Positions 48,922 through 57,585 of a DNA stretch of 64,000 nt are shown piece after piece. Positions within the stretch are counted from its first letter, which is position 1. Every line of letters starts with the position of its first letter. The DNA comes from Clostridia bacterium. Lineage in GTDB: Bacteria; Bacillota; Clostridia; Christensenellales; Aristaeellaceae. Location: contig JAFXRG010000041.1 in assembly GCA_017526525.1 (NCBI GenBank), positions 1 through 64,000 of the forward strand. The letters run 5' to 3'. A model generated the notes under the pieces. That model was given only the letters and a program-made list of their open reading frames with translations. It had not been told where the DNA came from and ran no database searches. The position numbers were made by a program, and so were the translations under genes.

Positions 48922-50124
48922 ATGAAGACCATCAAATCTGTATACAAAATCGGTCACGGCCCCTCCAGTTCCCATACGGTGGGTCCCTACCGGGCGGCTG
49001 TGCTGATCCGGAAACGCTATCCGGAGGCGGATGGCTTCAGGGTTACACTCTTTGGCTCCCTGGCGTTTACCGGGGAGGGACACGGAACCGGGAAGGCGAT
49101 CCTGAGCGGCCTTCCCGGGGCAAAGATCCTGTTTAACCGGAAGGAAACGGATCTTCCGCATCCGAATACCATGCTGTTTGAAGCTTTCCGGGAGGGAAAA
49201 ACCATCGGAACCAACCGGGTGTTCAGCATCGGCGGCGGAAATATCCGTTTCGAAGGCGAAACATCGGAAGAAGAAAAGGAAGTTTATCCCCAGAAAAATT
49301 TCACCGAAATCCTGGAAACCTGCAAAGAGAAAAAAATATCCCTCTGCCGGTTCATCACGCAAATGGAGGATGACGGGCTGAGGGAATACCTAAAAACGGT
49401 ATGGCAGGCCATGAAAGAATCCGTTGTTCGCGGCCTGGCTGCGGAGGGAACGCTGCCCGGAGGCCTCGGCGTGGCCCGAAAAGCCGGAACGCTGTTCCGG
49501 AAACGCTGCTACAATGAAAGCGCGGATGTGGCTATGAACCGCATCATCGCGGCCTATGCCTATGCGGTCAGCGAAGAAAACGCGGATGAACATATTGTAG
49601 TGACGGCGCCAACCTGCGGAAGCTGCGGGGTTCTGCCTGCCGTGATGTACTATATGGAAACAGACCGTGGCTTTCCGGAGGAGGAAATCCTGAGCGCGCT
49701 GGCGGTGGCAGGCCTGGTGGGCAACGTGATCCGCACCAATGCCAGCATTTCCGGCGCGGAATGCGGATGCCAGGCAGAAATCGGCAGCGCCTGCTCCATG
49801 ACGGCGGCGGCGCTGGCGTCCCTGTACGGCCTGAATACGGATCAGATCGAATATGCTGCGGAGATTGCCATGGAGCACAACCTGGGGCTGACCTGTGACC
49901 CGGTGAAGGGCCTGGTCCAGATTCCCTGTATCGAACGCAACGCCGTTGCGGCCATGCGGGCGATCAGTTCCGTGAACCTGTCCAGGTTCCTGTATGAAAC
50001 CCGGAAGATTTCCTTTGACGAGGTGGTGGCGACCATGTACCGCACCGGGAAGGATATGGACGAAAAATACCGGGAAACAAGCCACGGCGGACTGGCGCAG
50101 ATCTATACCGGGTATCAGGGATAA
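48922..50124 (+). CDS. sdaA: L-serine ammonia-lyase, iron-sulfur dependent, single chain
   Basis: Enzyme of 400 residues that converts L-serine to pyruvate and ammonia. The beta domain (1-140, IGHGPSSSHTVGPYRAA) and alpha domain (150-400) are fused. The Cys residues for the 4Fe-4S cluster are in TAPTCGSCGVLPAV, GAECGCQAEIGSACSM and LTCDPVKGLVQIPC. It is shorter than E. coli SdaA (454) but complete. It is cotranscribed with SstT, so serine probably serves as carbon and nitrogen source. Confidence 0.94.
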   Translation: MKTIKSVYKIGHGPSSSHTVGPYRAAVLIRKRYPEADGFRVTLFGSLAFTGEGHGTGKAILSGLPGAKILFNRKETDLPHPNTMLFEAFREGKTIGTNRVFSIGGGNIRFEGETSEEEKEVYPQKNFTEILETCKEKKISLCRFITQMEDDGLREYLKTVWQAMKESVVRGLAAEGTLPGGLGVARKAGTLFRKRCYNESADVAMNRIIAAYAYAVSEENADEHIVVTAPTCGSCGVLPAVMYYMETDRGFPEEEILSALAVAGLVGNVIRTNASISGAECGCQAEIGSACSMTAAALASLYGLNTDQIEYAAEIAMEHNLGLTCDPVKGLVQIPCIERNAVAAMRAISSVNLSRFLYETRKISFDEVVATMYRTGKDMDEKYRETSHGGLAQIYTGYQG

Positions 50125-50160
50125 CCGATCCGCGGAAAGCCCGCCGGGCAATCCGACGGA

Positions 50161-51744
50161 TCAGTGCTGAATCTGCGTGCCTTTCTGCGCCATCTGCTTC
50201 GCAACTGCCGGGGCCAGATAACGGACGACCGCGGGAATCAGTTCGTGATCAAAATTTTCACGCACATCGCATTTTTCCCCGATGACCAGGGTGGATTCGC
50301 ATCCCGGACGGCAGGCAGGCCAGGCGGGAAGGGTATCGTGTCCGGGCCGGCCGGTCCGGGCGAAGGCCATGACGCTGCCGAAAACCTGCTCCTGGACCCT
50401 TTCCGCGGTGCTGTTGTCGCCGTCCGGCCGGTGGGTATGCTCCACCAGATCGATATTGTGGAATACATACGGAATATCGCTGCAATGCCAGGGAGGCGTG
50501 GAGCCGCAGAGGGGCTGGTCCAGGCTGAATAGATAGGAGAAGGTGCAGTCGTTCAGCGCGGAACGCCGGGCAATGTATTCGATTTCCGGGCCGCGGAAAA
50601 TGTAATCCAGCTGCAGGAGGTCGATGAGTTCCCGCTCCGGATAGGCTTTGCGGAACAGGGGGATCAGGATGTCCGCCGCTTCATCGCCGGCGATGCCGCG
50701 CAGGATTTCCTGTTGCTTCGGCCCGGACAGGGAAGCCCTGTCAAAGGGCGGGGGCGCAAAGGAAAAGAACTCACTGAAGACGCTGCCGACCATCAGCGGG
50801 ACTTGCCGGGTTTCCTTCCGGAACCCGACCCGGCAGGGATCGCCGGCATAAAACGCGTTGGGGTGCGGTTTGCAGCCCACATACTTTCCTGCCTTCTGAA
50901 AAGCGGGCCGGAGCTTCAGATACGCCCGGGCAAGCCGCCGGTAATCCACGGTTTCCAGGTCGTGGACGGAGGACAGGCCCAGTTCGGCCAGGAGGGCTTC
51001 GGCCATTTCCCGGCCGGAGTTCCGTTCGTCCGCCAGCATGCCGATGACGCCGCTCATATTGATTCCTTTGGCGTACAGGCCGTCCGCCGCGGGCGTCTGC
51101 AGCAGGGTTGTGACTTTTGCCCCACCGCCGGACTGGCCGAATACCGTAACGTTTGCCGGATCGCCGCCGAAAGCGGCGATGTTTTCATGCACCCATTGCA
51201 GGGCCGCGATGATATCGTCCGTGCCGGCATTGGCGGAGTTTGCGTACTCCGTGCCGAAATCGGAAAGATCAAAATAGCCCAGGATATTCAGCCGGTGATT
51301 GACGGTAACCACCACTGCATCGCCGAGCCGGGCCATGTTCGCGCCGTCATAAGCCACCTGCTCAATGGCGGAGCCGGCTTCGAATCCGCCTCCGTGAAGC
51401 CATACCAGAACGGGCCGCCCCCGGTCATCCGGCGCGGGGGTCCAGATGTTCAGGTTCAGGCAGTCCTCATCCATGGGCCAGAATCTGTGGGGAACATAAA
51501 GCTCACCGCTCGGCCTGTCGTTTGTCATCAGCGGGCAGACATAGCCGTAGCTGGCGGCGTCAAAAACGTTTTCCCATTTTTCAACGGGTTCGGGGGCGTG
51601 GAATCTTTTTGCTTTGGCATAGGGGATTCCCTTGAAAATATAAAGGCCGTTCTGCTCATAGCCCTTTACGGACCCCTTGTCCGTCCGGATGACCGCGGTG
51701 CCGCTGTCGCATCTGAAAGTCTGGCCCATTTCCGTATCACGCAT
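50161..51744 (-). CDS. Type-B carboxylesterase/lipase
   Basis: Cytoplasmic alpha/beta hydrolase of 527 residues in the para-nitrobenzyl esterase group. The oxyanion hole is VLVWLHGGGFEAGS, the nucleophile Ser is in VTVFGQSGGGAKVTTLLQTP, and the typical EDCLNLNIWTP strand and IPYVFHNI segment before the catalytic His region (PLCGSTPPWHCSDIP) are present. No signal peptide. It could remove acyl groups from imported plant sugars or aromatic esters; substrate is not determined. Its promoter is separate and the gene stands alone. Confidence 0.9.
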   Translation of the reverse strand: MRDTEMGQTFRCDSGTAVIRTDKGSVKGYEQNGLYIFKGIPYAKAKRFHAPEPVEKWENVFDAASYGYVCPLMTNDRPSGELYVPHRFWPMDEDCLNLNIWTPAPDDRGRPVLVWLHGGGFEAGSAIEQVAYDGANMARLGDAVVVTVNHRLNILGYFDLSDFGTEYANSANAGTDDIIAALQWVHENIAAFGGDPANVTVFGQSGGGAKVTTLLQTPAADGLYAKGINMSGVIGMLADERNSGREMAEALLAELGLSSVHDLETVDYRRLARAYLKLRPAFQKAGKYVGCKPHPNAFYAGDPCRVGFRKETRQVPLMVGSVFSEFFSFAPPPFDRASLSGPKQQEILRGIAGDEAADILIPLFRKAYPERELIDLLQLDYIFRGPEIEYIARRSALNDCTFSYLFSLDQPLCGSTPPWHCSDIPYVFHNIDLVEHTHRPDGDNSTAERVQEQVFGSVMAFARTGRPGHDTLPAWPACRPGCESTLVIGEKCDVRENFDHELIPAVVRYLAPAVAKQMAQKGTQIQH

Positions 51745-51814
51745 CCTTTCGTTTTGCCGTTCATTGCTTTGCTATCCATGTTTTTTCAGCCGCTGCTGCG
51801 TTTTTTCTGAGTCC

Positions 51815-51842
51815 ATTATACGTGAAAGAAACAGAAAAGCAA
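51815..51842 (-). promoter_or_regulatory. Promoter of the carboxylesterase gene
   Basis: TTGCTT (51842-51837) and TATAAT (51820-51815) on the minus strand with a 16-bp spacer. Confidence 0.6.
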
Positions 51843-51975
51843 CAGTGCTTTTTCCGGGTCCGGACGAACGTTGTTTTTCTGACGGCAAACGGGTAAAATG
51901 TCACCGGACAAGCCTGACACCGCGGCGGGGAATGCTTCCGGCTCGGGAAGAATGAACGGGGATTCAGAGGATAAT

Positions 51976-52740
51976 ATGATTGAATATCATGTGAGGATTA
52001 ACGGGATTCAGGTGAACGCCTCCTTCCGGGAACAAACGGTGGAAAAGATTTTTCTTCCGCTGCTGCAAAGACTGACGGCGCTTCAGAAAAACCGGGGGAA
52101 GCGGATCCTGGTGATGCTGGCGGCGCCGCCTGGCGCGGGGAAAAGCACACTGGCCGGCTTCCTGGAACAGCTTGCCCGGGAACAGAAGGAGCCGGACAGC
52201 TTCCAGAGCATCGGGATGGACGGCTTTCACAGAAGACAGGAATACCTGGTCAGCCATTGCACCGAACGGAATGGCCGGCAGATTCCGATGGTGGAAATTA
52301 AAGGGGCGCCCGTTACCTTTGACCTGGAGCGCCTGACCGATAGCGTCAGGAGGGTGGCATCCGGGGCAACCTGCGGATGGCCTGTTTACGACCGGATGCT
52401 CCATAATCCGGTGGAGGATGCGCTGACCGTCAGCGGAAAGGTTATTCTCCTGGAGGGAAACTATCTTCTGCTGAATGAGCCCGGATGGAACGAACTGAGA
52501 AACTATGCCGATTATACCGTATCCGTCCGCGCGGAGGAGGCGTTTCTGCGCGAAAGGCTGACGGACAGGAAAATCAAAACCGGAAAGGATCCGGAAGAGG
52601 CCGCCCGCTTTGTGGATTTCAGCGACATGCCGAATGTCCGCCTGTGCCTTGAAAAAACGGCAGAGGCGGACCTGCAGCTGCAGCTGGACCGCAGCGGGGA
52701 TTATCATCTTGTTTCAGAAAAGGCAAACGGTGGAGACTGA
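51976..52740 (+). CDS. Uridine kinase/phosphoribulokinase-like P-loop kinase
   Basis: Kinase of 254 residues resembling YggC/FrcK-type nucleoside or sugar kinases. The P-loop is LAAPPGAGKSTLAGFLEQL, the substrate loop SIGMDGFHRRQEYL, then KGAPVTFDLERL, WPVYDRMLHNPVEDAL, Walker B-like VILLEGNYLLL and the lid LRERLTDRKIKTGKDPEEAA. The ATG at 51976 follows cagagg by six bases; a start at 51952 is also possible. It converges on the oxidoreductase gene with a 6-base gap and may feed a sugar into metabolism. Substrate not determined. Confidence 0.85.
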   Translation: MIEYHVRINGIQVNASFREQTVEKIFLPLLQRLTALQKNRGKRILVMLAAPPGAGKSTLAGFLEQLAREQKEPDSFQSIGMDGFHRRQEYLVSHCTERNGRQIPMVEIKGAPVTFDLERLTDSVRRVASGATCGWPVYDRMLHNPVEDALTVSGKVILLEGNYLLLNEPGWNELRNYADYTVSVRAEEAFLRERLTDRKIKTGKDPEEAARFVDFSDMPNVRLCLEKTAEADLQLQLDRSGDYHLVSEKANGGD

Positions 52741-52746
52741 AAGCAG

Positions 52747-53901
52747 TCAGTAGGTTCCTTCCGTGCTGAATACGATGCCTTTGTCCTCTTTTTTGACGGA
52801 GGTATTCCGGCGGCGGTTCAGTTCCCGGAGGAACAGGTCTTCATCAAAGGGAATTTCCACCGTTTCATTCAGCCAGGAGGACAGGTACATGGCGTTGGAC
52901 AGGGTCAGGCCGCGGATTCCCTCCGTGCCCTCCGCCACCAGCGGTTCGCCGCGGAGAATGCGGGCAGCAAAAGCTTTCATTACGCCGATATGCTGCTCGT
53001 TCATCCCGTCCGTTTCCGGAAGGAGGTGTTCCACCTCCGGTTTCCGGAACCCTTCCCGGCAGGTTTTGCAGAAAACGCGTTCGTTTTCGCTCAGCCGGTC
53101 AAATTCCAGCCGGTCATTTTCACAGATGATTTTACCCATCTCAAAGGTCAGCTCCAGGCGGTTGGTGCCCGGCGCGTCGCCGGTGGTGGTGACAAACACG
53201 CCGGTGGCGCCGTTTTCGAATTCAAGATAGGCGGTAACATCGTCCTCCACCTCAATATCATGCCATTTTGCCTCGTGGCAGAAAGCCCGGACTTTTTTCG
53301 GCATTCCGCACAGCCATTGCAGGAGGTCCAGCTGATGCGGGCACTGGTTCAGCAGCACGCCGCCGCCTTCTCCGTCCCAGGTTGCTTTCCAGCCGGCGGC
53401 ATCGTAATAAGCCTGGGTACGGTACCAGTCCGTGATGATCCAGTTCATCCGCTTCATGGCGCCCAGTTCGCCGCTGCTGATCATTTCATGCAGCTTGCGA
53501 TAAACGCAGTTGGTGCGCTGATTGAACATGATGGCGAAAACCTTGCTGCTTTTTTCCGCAATTTCATTCATTTCCCGGACCTGGCGGGTATAAACGCCGG
53601 CCGGCTTTTCGCTGAGCGCATGTACGCCGTGCTGCAGGGCGTAAATGACATATTCCGGATGATAATAATGCGGGGTGGCAATCAGAACAGCGTCGCAGCA
53701 GCCGGAATCGATCAGCTGCCGGCCGTCAGAAAAGCGCTGAACCTCTTCGGGAAAATGTTCCCGGGCATATTCCAGACGCGCCGGCCGGATGTCCGCCACC
53801 GCGGTCAGCTTCAATTCCGGAACCTTACCGGCCAGAAGACCTTTGGCGTGCTCGGTTCCCATTCCGCCGATTCCGATAATTCCAAGACGAACCTGCTCCA
53901 T
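52747..53901 (-). CDS. Gfo/Idh/MocA family oxidoreductase
   Basis: NAD(P)-dependent sugar or inositol dehydrogenase-like protein of 384 residues. The dinucleotide-binding fold starts with LGIIGIGGMGTEHAKGLL (residues 6-23). The motif HGVHALSEKPAGVYTRQVRE holds the Glu-Lys-Pro typical of the family, and VLLNQCPHQLDLLQWLCG includes the conserved His and Asp near the active site. It has its own promoter. Adjacent genes do not fix the substrate. Confidence 0.92.
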   Translation of the reverse strand: MEQVRLGIIGIGGMGTEHAKGLLAGKVPELKLTAVADIRPARLEYAREHFPEEVQRFSDGRQLIDSGCCDAVLIATPHYYHPEYVIYALQHGVHALSEKPAGVYTRQVREMNEIAEKSSKVFAIMFNQRTNCVYRKLHEMISSGELGAMKRMNWIITDWYRTQAYYDAAGWKATWDGEGGGVLLNQCPHQLDLLQWLCGMPKKVRAFCHEAKWHDIEVEDDVTAYLEFENGATGVFVTTTGDAPGTNRLELTFEMGKIICENDRLEFDRLSENERVFCKTCREGFRKPEVEHLLPETDGMNEQHIGVMKAFAARILRGEPLVAEGTEGIRGLTLSNAMYLSSWLNETVEIPFDEDLFLRELNRRRNTSVKKEDKGIVFSTEGTY

Positions 53902-53936
53902 ATTTGATTCCTCCTGTTGAACGCAGATTTTTCTGC

Positions 53937-53965
53937 ATCATAACATGAGAAGGGAAACCAGTAAA
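53937..53965 (-). promoter_or_regulatory. Promoter of the Gfo/Idh/MocA gene
   Basis: TTTACT (53965-53960) and TATGAT (53942-53937) on the minus strand with a 17-bp spacer. Confidence 0.55.
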
Positions 53966-53995
53966 TACCCCGGAAGGAATCGGCCGCGGAATTCA

Positions 53996-54024
53996 TTGAC
54001 TGCCGGAAAAACTTGAAATATAAT
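53996..54024 (+). promoter_or_regulatory. Promoter of the small ORF/secreted protein pair
   Basis: TTGACT and TATAAT with a 17-bp spacer, about 58 bases before the small ORF start. Confidence 0.78.
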
Positions 54025-54081
54025 GAAACCGCTCAGGAAAAAACGAGGCGATGCTTCGATATTAAAAAACGGAGGGAAGCC

Positions 54082-54240
54082 ATGTCGCCGGATCTTCAGG
54101 ATCTGCTGCGGCTTCAGGATCCGCACAACGCCACCGGCGGGGCTTTCGACGATATTCTTAACGGACTGAGCAAAATTTCGGTTGCTGTCTGGCCGATGGT
54201 GATCCGGCGGCTCTGCGGTGACGGAACGGAAGACGAATAA
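54082..54240 (+). CDS. Small ORF of 52 residues, unknown function
   Basis: Short protein MSPDLQDLLRLQDPHNATGG followed by AFDDILNGLSKISVAVWPMV and an acidic tail. It has a strong ribosome site (ggaggga, 6 bases ahead), a consensus promoter, and lies 21 bases ahead of the secreted protein gene with its own ribosome site. One weak hydrophobic stretch (VAVWPMVI) is too short for a membrane helix. I recognise no family. Translation signals make it a likely real gene or a leader ORF. Confidence 0.55.
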   Translation: MSPDLQDLLRLQDPHNATGGAFDDILNGLSKISVAVWPMVIRRLCGDGTEDE

Positions 54241-54261
54241 ACAAAAACGGAGGAAAGAAAC

Positions 54262-55506
54262 ATGAAAAAAATGACAAAAAGGCTGGTTTTCCTGGCACTG
54301 GCGCTGGTTCTGGCGCTGACCCAGACGGTTTCCGCGGAGGAATCCGGCCTGGTGAAAGGCATTTTTGACGCGCTGACAGCGGAAGGATCCTACTACAGAT
54401 CCATCAAGGAGACGGACATTGCTGACGGGGCCCGGTTTGAGGAAACCCTGGACGGAGACAGCTTCACGATTACCATCAGCGGAACCGACAGCCTGGACGG
54501 GAGCTGGACTTTCACAAAGGAGGGCGATTTCCTGACCGCCACCATGGATGCCACGGATATTTTCGGCAGGATGCTGTCCATAGCGGTTTTACGGGCCGCC
54601 GGGGACTACTACGGAATCAACGGGAAGCTGCTGAACGGTTATATCGCCGGCATGAGCGTCCTGGGGCTGGAGAATCCTTACTTCCGGTTCGAAACGGATG
54701 AAAAGGAAGAGAAACAGAAGGCTGTCATCTACATTGCAGCGCCTTTCGAGATGGCGGAGCTGGAGCAGATGGTTGCCACCGAGGAGATTGTCGAACGGTT
54801 CGGATTTGAACCTTTCGGGACGGAATACATGACCCGGATGTTCAATCTCGGCCGGATCACCATGATGATGAACGGCAGTGCGGACAATGCCACGATCCTG
54901 CTGCTCGAATACGGCGACCTGGACGAAGCGGCATATCAGTCCGTGATCGGCGCGGTGAGCGCGATGAAGCCGGACGGATGGGAAGCTTTTGTGAAAGAAT
55001 TTACGGAACTGAAAAACGCCGAAGGCGAAGGATGGTCTGTGCAGCTGAACGCGGATGAGGAAACCGTACGCGAAATCGAGCCGGAACCCTACGAAGAATA
55101 CAGTAACATCGTGATCCGCTTCGGCGCCCGGGAGACCGGGACGGAAGGGAACGCCGCGGAAACCGAAGAGAATACCGCGCAGGAACAGGATTTCCAGTAC
55201 GTTCTGTACGTGGGCACCAACGACAAGGATACCAATACGCCGGTGTTTACCCAGGAAGAAGCGCTGGAAAGGACCATTGAGATCCTGCTGAAGCATTTCG
55301 GCGGCTACACCATTCAGGAAGCCCACGGCGGATGGATCTCTGACGGGAAACAATACCGGGAATATACGCTGGTGATCTACCTGAGCGATACGGACATCGA
55401 TTCCGTGCACGCCGCCGCAGACGAGCTGCTGGAAGTTTTCCACCAGAGCAGCGTGCTGATTCAAAAAAACGAGACCCATACGGAGTTCTATTCTTCGGAG
55501 AAGTAA
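54262..55506 (+). CDS. Secreted two-domain protein of unknown function
   Basis: Exported protein of 414 residues with signal peptide (1-26, TVSAEES). Residues 30-270 form a mixed alpha/beta region without a known match. Residues 310-410 are a compact domain (YVLYVGTNDKDTNTPVFTQE, LKHFGGYTIQEAHGGWISDG, TLVIYLSDTDIDSVHAAADE) resembling the DUF3574-like ferredoxin-fold domain found in surface proteins of Clostridia. A Glu/Thr-rich linker (280-308) joins them. It is probably co-transcribed with the small ORF and ends at a good terminator. Role unknown. Confidence 0.75.
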   Translation: MKKMTKRLVFLALALVLALTQTVSAEESGLVKGIFDALTAEGSYYRSIKETDIADGARFEETLDGDSFTITISGTDSLDGSWTFTKEGDFLTATMDATDIFGRMLSIAVLRAAGDYYGINGKLLNGYIAGMSVLGLENPYFRFETDEKEEKQKAVIYIAAPFEMAELEQMVATEEIVERFGFEPFGTEYMTRMFNLGRITMMMNGSADNATILLLEYGDLDEAAYQSVIGAVSAMKPDGWEAFVKEFTELKNAEGEGWSVQLNADEETVREIEPEPYEEYSNIVIRFGARETGTEGNAAETEENTAQEQDFQYVLYVGTNDKDTNTPVFTQEEALERTIEILLKHFGGYTIQEAHGGWISDGKQYREYTLVIYLSDTDIDSVHAAADELLEVFHQSSVLIQKNETHTEFYSSEK

Positions 55507-55523
55507 CGGACGAAAAGGAAAAC

Positions 55524-55560
55524 CCGCCGGTTCCGCAATACGGGCCGGCGGATTATTTTA
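55524..55560 (+). terminator. Rho-independent terminator
   Basis: CCGCCGG (55524-55530) and CCGGCGG (55545-55551) with a 14-base loop, followed by ATTATTTTA. Confidence 0.7.
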
Positions 55561-55577
55561 TACGCTTTTTCCGGTGA

Positions 55578-57023
55578 TCAGTTCAGCAGGAAGGTCAGCA
55601 GGGTAAAATACCCCAGCAGCAGGATCAGCAGCAGGATCTCCTGCTTCCAGCGGCTTTGCAGGAGGCTTACGGTTTCCCGCATAAAGGCGTTGGGCCAGAA
55701 CCACCATTTGGTTTTGCTGCCGATACCTTCCGCGAAAAGACCGGCTTTGGATGCCCAGATTCCGCTGCGGAAAACGTGATAGCTGGTGGTGGAGAAAACG
55801 ACCTTGCTTTCCGGTTTGAGCCGGCGGATGATTTTTTTGGAAAATGCCATATTTTCAAAGGTGTTTTTTGAGGCGGTTTCCGGAACAATCAGTTCCTCTG
55901 GCACATCCCTGGAAAGCAGATAGCGGCGCATGGCCTCCGCCTCCGGCATGGATTCATCCGGCCCCTGGCCACCGGAGGGAATAAAAAGGGCTTCTTTGCC
56001 GGTCTGTTCTTTCTGTTCGCGCCAGAAGTCCAGGGCCCGGTCCACCCGGCCCCGGAGCAGGGGCGGAAGGCTTCCGTCCTTCCGGAACCAGCAGCCGAGA
56101 ATGACGATGAAATCCTTATCCGGAGCGGGCCGGCGGCGGGCGGCGGTGATGCCGCTGATGACGGAACCGGCAAGCATGCATTCCCAGTAAACAAACACCG
56201 TCGAATAAGCGTTTTCAAAAACACTGCGGATCCGGTTTTCCCATTCCGATCCGGAAAAATCCCGGAAAATCAGCAACAGGCCTCCGACGACGCCCAGAAT
56301 CAGCAGCAGGCTGATGCCCAGCGCGAAAACGTTGCGCAGACGGGGACGCTCCCGCCGCAGCAGCACGATGTTGCTGACCGCCATGGTCAGGGAAAAGAGA
56401 ATAAACAGGGGAGAGGTCAGGAGCATGAATTGGGTGGAGGCGCCGCTGAGGGCGGAATACACGGAGTACATCGGGTAATTGACCGGATCGGACAGGTGGC
56501 GGATGGTGACCTCCAGAAGGCAGAGGCCTGTTACCAGGGAAAAGAGGGAAAACCCGGCAAAATAAATGGTCATATGCTGATAGAAAGCGGCGCCTTTGGC
56601 GTTTCGAAAATGCCGGAGCATCACACCGCCGGTCATCAGCCAGAACAGGGTGGACGCGACCATGAAAACGGAATCCCCGGTGAAACCGCCGGTTGCGGCG
56701 TCATACAGCGTCAGGAAACGGGAGACACGGACCGGGAGGAAACTCAGGACGTTCCCATCCCGGTCAAGAAGCGTCAGGTCCGTTTCTCCCTGTCGGCGGG
56801 CAAAAACCGGGACCCGGACGGCTTCGGAAACGATTTCCGGCGTTCCGACGTCCACGATTCCGGGCTGCGTTGATACCACCCGGTAGCTGTCCAGGGTTGC
56901 GCCTTCCTGTACGGAAGTACGGAAATAGATCCGGTGGCTCTGAAAAAACGAAACGCGGCAGACCGCGCAAAACAGAAGCAGCAGTAAGGCACCGAGGGCG
57001 ATCTGTTTTCCTGCTTTTTTCAT
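55578..57023 (-). CDS. YdcF/DUF218 family membrane protein with extracytoplasmic N-domain
   Basis: Membrane protein of 481 residues. A first membrane segment (5-24) is followed by about 85 residues outside the membrane with a beta-sandwich look (VSTQPGIVDVGTPEIVSEAV, LPVRVSRFLTLYD), then about five membrane segments (115-285). The C-terminal DUF218 domain (about 300-455) has DKDFIVILGCWF, PSGGQGPDESMPEAEAM, ENMAFSKKIIR and VFSTTSYHVFRS, as in SanA/ElyC/YdcF, linked to envelope polysaccharide metabolism. A final membrane segment ends the protein. Typical YdcF proteins are about 260 residues, so the N-terminal part is an addition. Confidence 0.85.
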   Translation of the reverse strand: MKKAGKQIALGALLLLLFCAVCRVSFFQSHRIYFRTSVQEGATLDSYRVVSTQPGIVDVGTPEIVSEAVRVPVFARRQGETDLTLLDRDGNVLSFLPVRVSRFLTLYDAATGGFTGDSVFMVASTLFWLMTGGVMLRHFRNAKGAAFYQHMTIYFAGFSLFSLVTGLCLLEVTIRHLSDPVNYPMYSVYSALSGASTQFMLLTSPLFILFSLTMAVSNIVLLRRERPRLRNVFALGISLLLILGVVGGLLLIFRDFSGSEWENRIRSVFENAYSTVFVYWECMLAGSVISGITAARRRPAPDKDFIVILGCWFRKDGSLPPLLRGRVDRALDFWREQKEQTGKEALFIPSGGQGPDESMPEAEAMRRYLLSRDVPEELIVPETASKNTFENMAFSKKIIRRLKPESKVVFSTTSYHVFRSGIWASKAGLFAEGIGSKTKWWFWPNAFMRETVSLLQSRWKQEILLLILLLGYFTLLTFLLN

Positions 57024-57119
57024 GATGATTCCTCCACGTGGGTGCTTGCAGCTTTTTTATCATACCACAAAAAGGCGGATTGCGGAGAAACCTATTTTAT
57101 TTCAGGAACGCGGTTCCGA

Positions 57120-57148
57120 TTGACACCGGGCAGAGGGTTCGCTATAAT
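57120..57148 (+). promoter_or_regulatory. Consensus promoter of the MerR-MMPL operon
   Basis: TTGACA and TATAAT, both perfect, with a 17-bp spacer. The predicted start near 57155 lies just before the 19-base element at 57158-57176. Confidence 0.85.
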
Positions 57149-57157
57149 CCTCCTGAC

Positions 57158-57176
57158 ATTGAAGCTTGCTCTAAGT
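57158..57176. promoter_or_regulatory. MerR-type operator element, also found before GH9
   Basis: ATTGAAGCTTGCTCTAAGT. The same element (15 of 19 bases, differing only in the middle four) lies at 61449-61467 in the GH9 promoter. Here it lies between CTGACA (57153-57158) and TATACT (57178-57183), a 19-bp spacer typical of MerR promoters. A start from that -10 would fall inside the ribosome site, so it may work mainly as an operator. Confidence 0.65.
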
Positions 57177-57198
57177 ATATACTTGGGAGGAACCTGGA

Positions 57199-57585
57199 AT
57201 GTATTCGATTCAGGAAGTGAGCCGCAGGACGGGACTGAGCACGCATACGCTGCGCTTTTATGAAAAGGAAGGACTGCTGACCGGGGTAGAACGGAGCGTG
57301 GGCGGTTTCCGCCAGTATTCCGACGAGGATCTGGAGACACTCGGGCTGGTATGCTGCCTGAAAAATACCGGGATGTCCCTGCGGGAGATCCTGCAGTTTG
57401 TCCAGCTGACCCGGGAAGGGGAGCATACCCTGAAGGAACGGGTGGCGCTGCTGCAGGAACACCGGGAAAATGTGATCCGGCGGATCAGCGAAATGCAGAA
57501 GCATCTGGACAAGGTCACCTGGAAACTGAATTATTACTCTGAAAAGCTGAAAGAATATCAGACGGGAAAGCAGGAAAAGAAATGA
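57199..57585 (+). CDS. MerR family regulator, short form
   Basis: Regulator of 128 residues: winged helix 1-70 (YSIQEVSRRTGLSTHTLRFY, EKEGLL and SVGGFRQYSDEDLETL) and a dimerising coiled coil to the end (VALLQEHRENVIRRISEMQK). It has no effector domain, as in small members that sense through the coiled coil or act with the next gene. The MMPL transporter gene overlaps its stop by 4 bases. The element at 57158-57176 is the likely operator, and a second copy before GH9 suggests a wider role. Confidence 0.92.
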   Translation: MYSIQEVSRRTGLSTHTLRFYEKEGLLTGVERSVGGFRQYSDEDLETLGLVCCLKNTGMSLREILQFVQLTREGEHTLKERVALLQEHRENVIRRISEMQKHLDKVTWKLNYYSEKLKEYQTGKQEKK

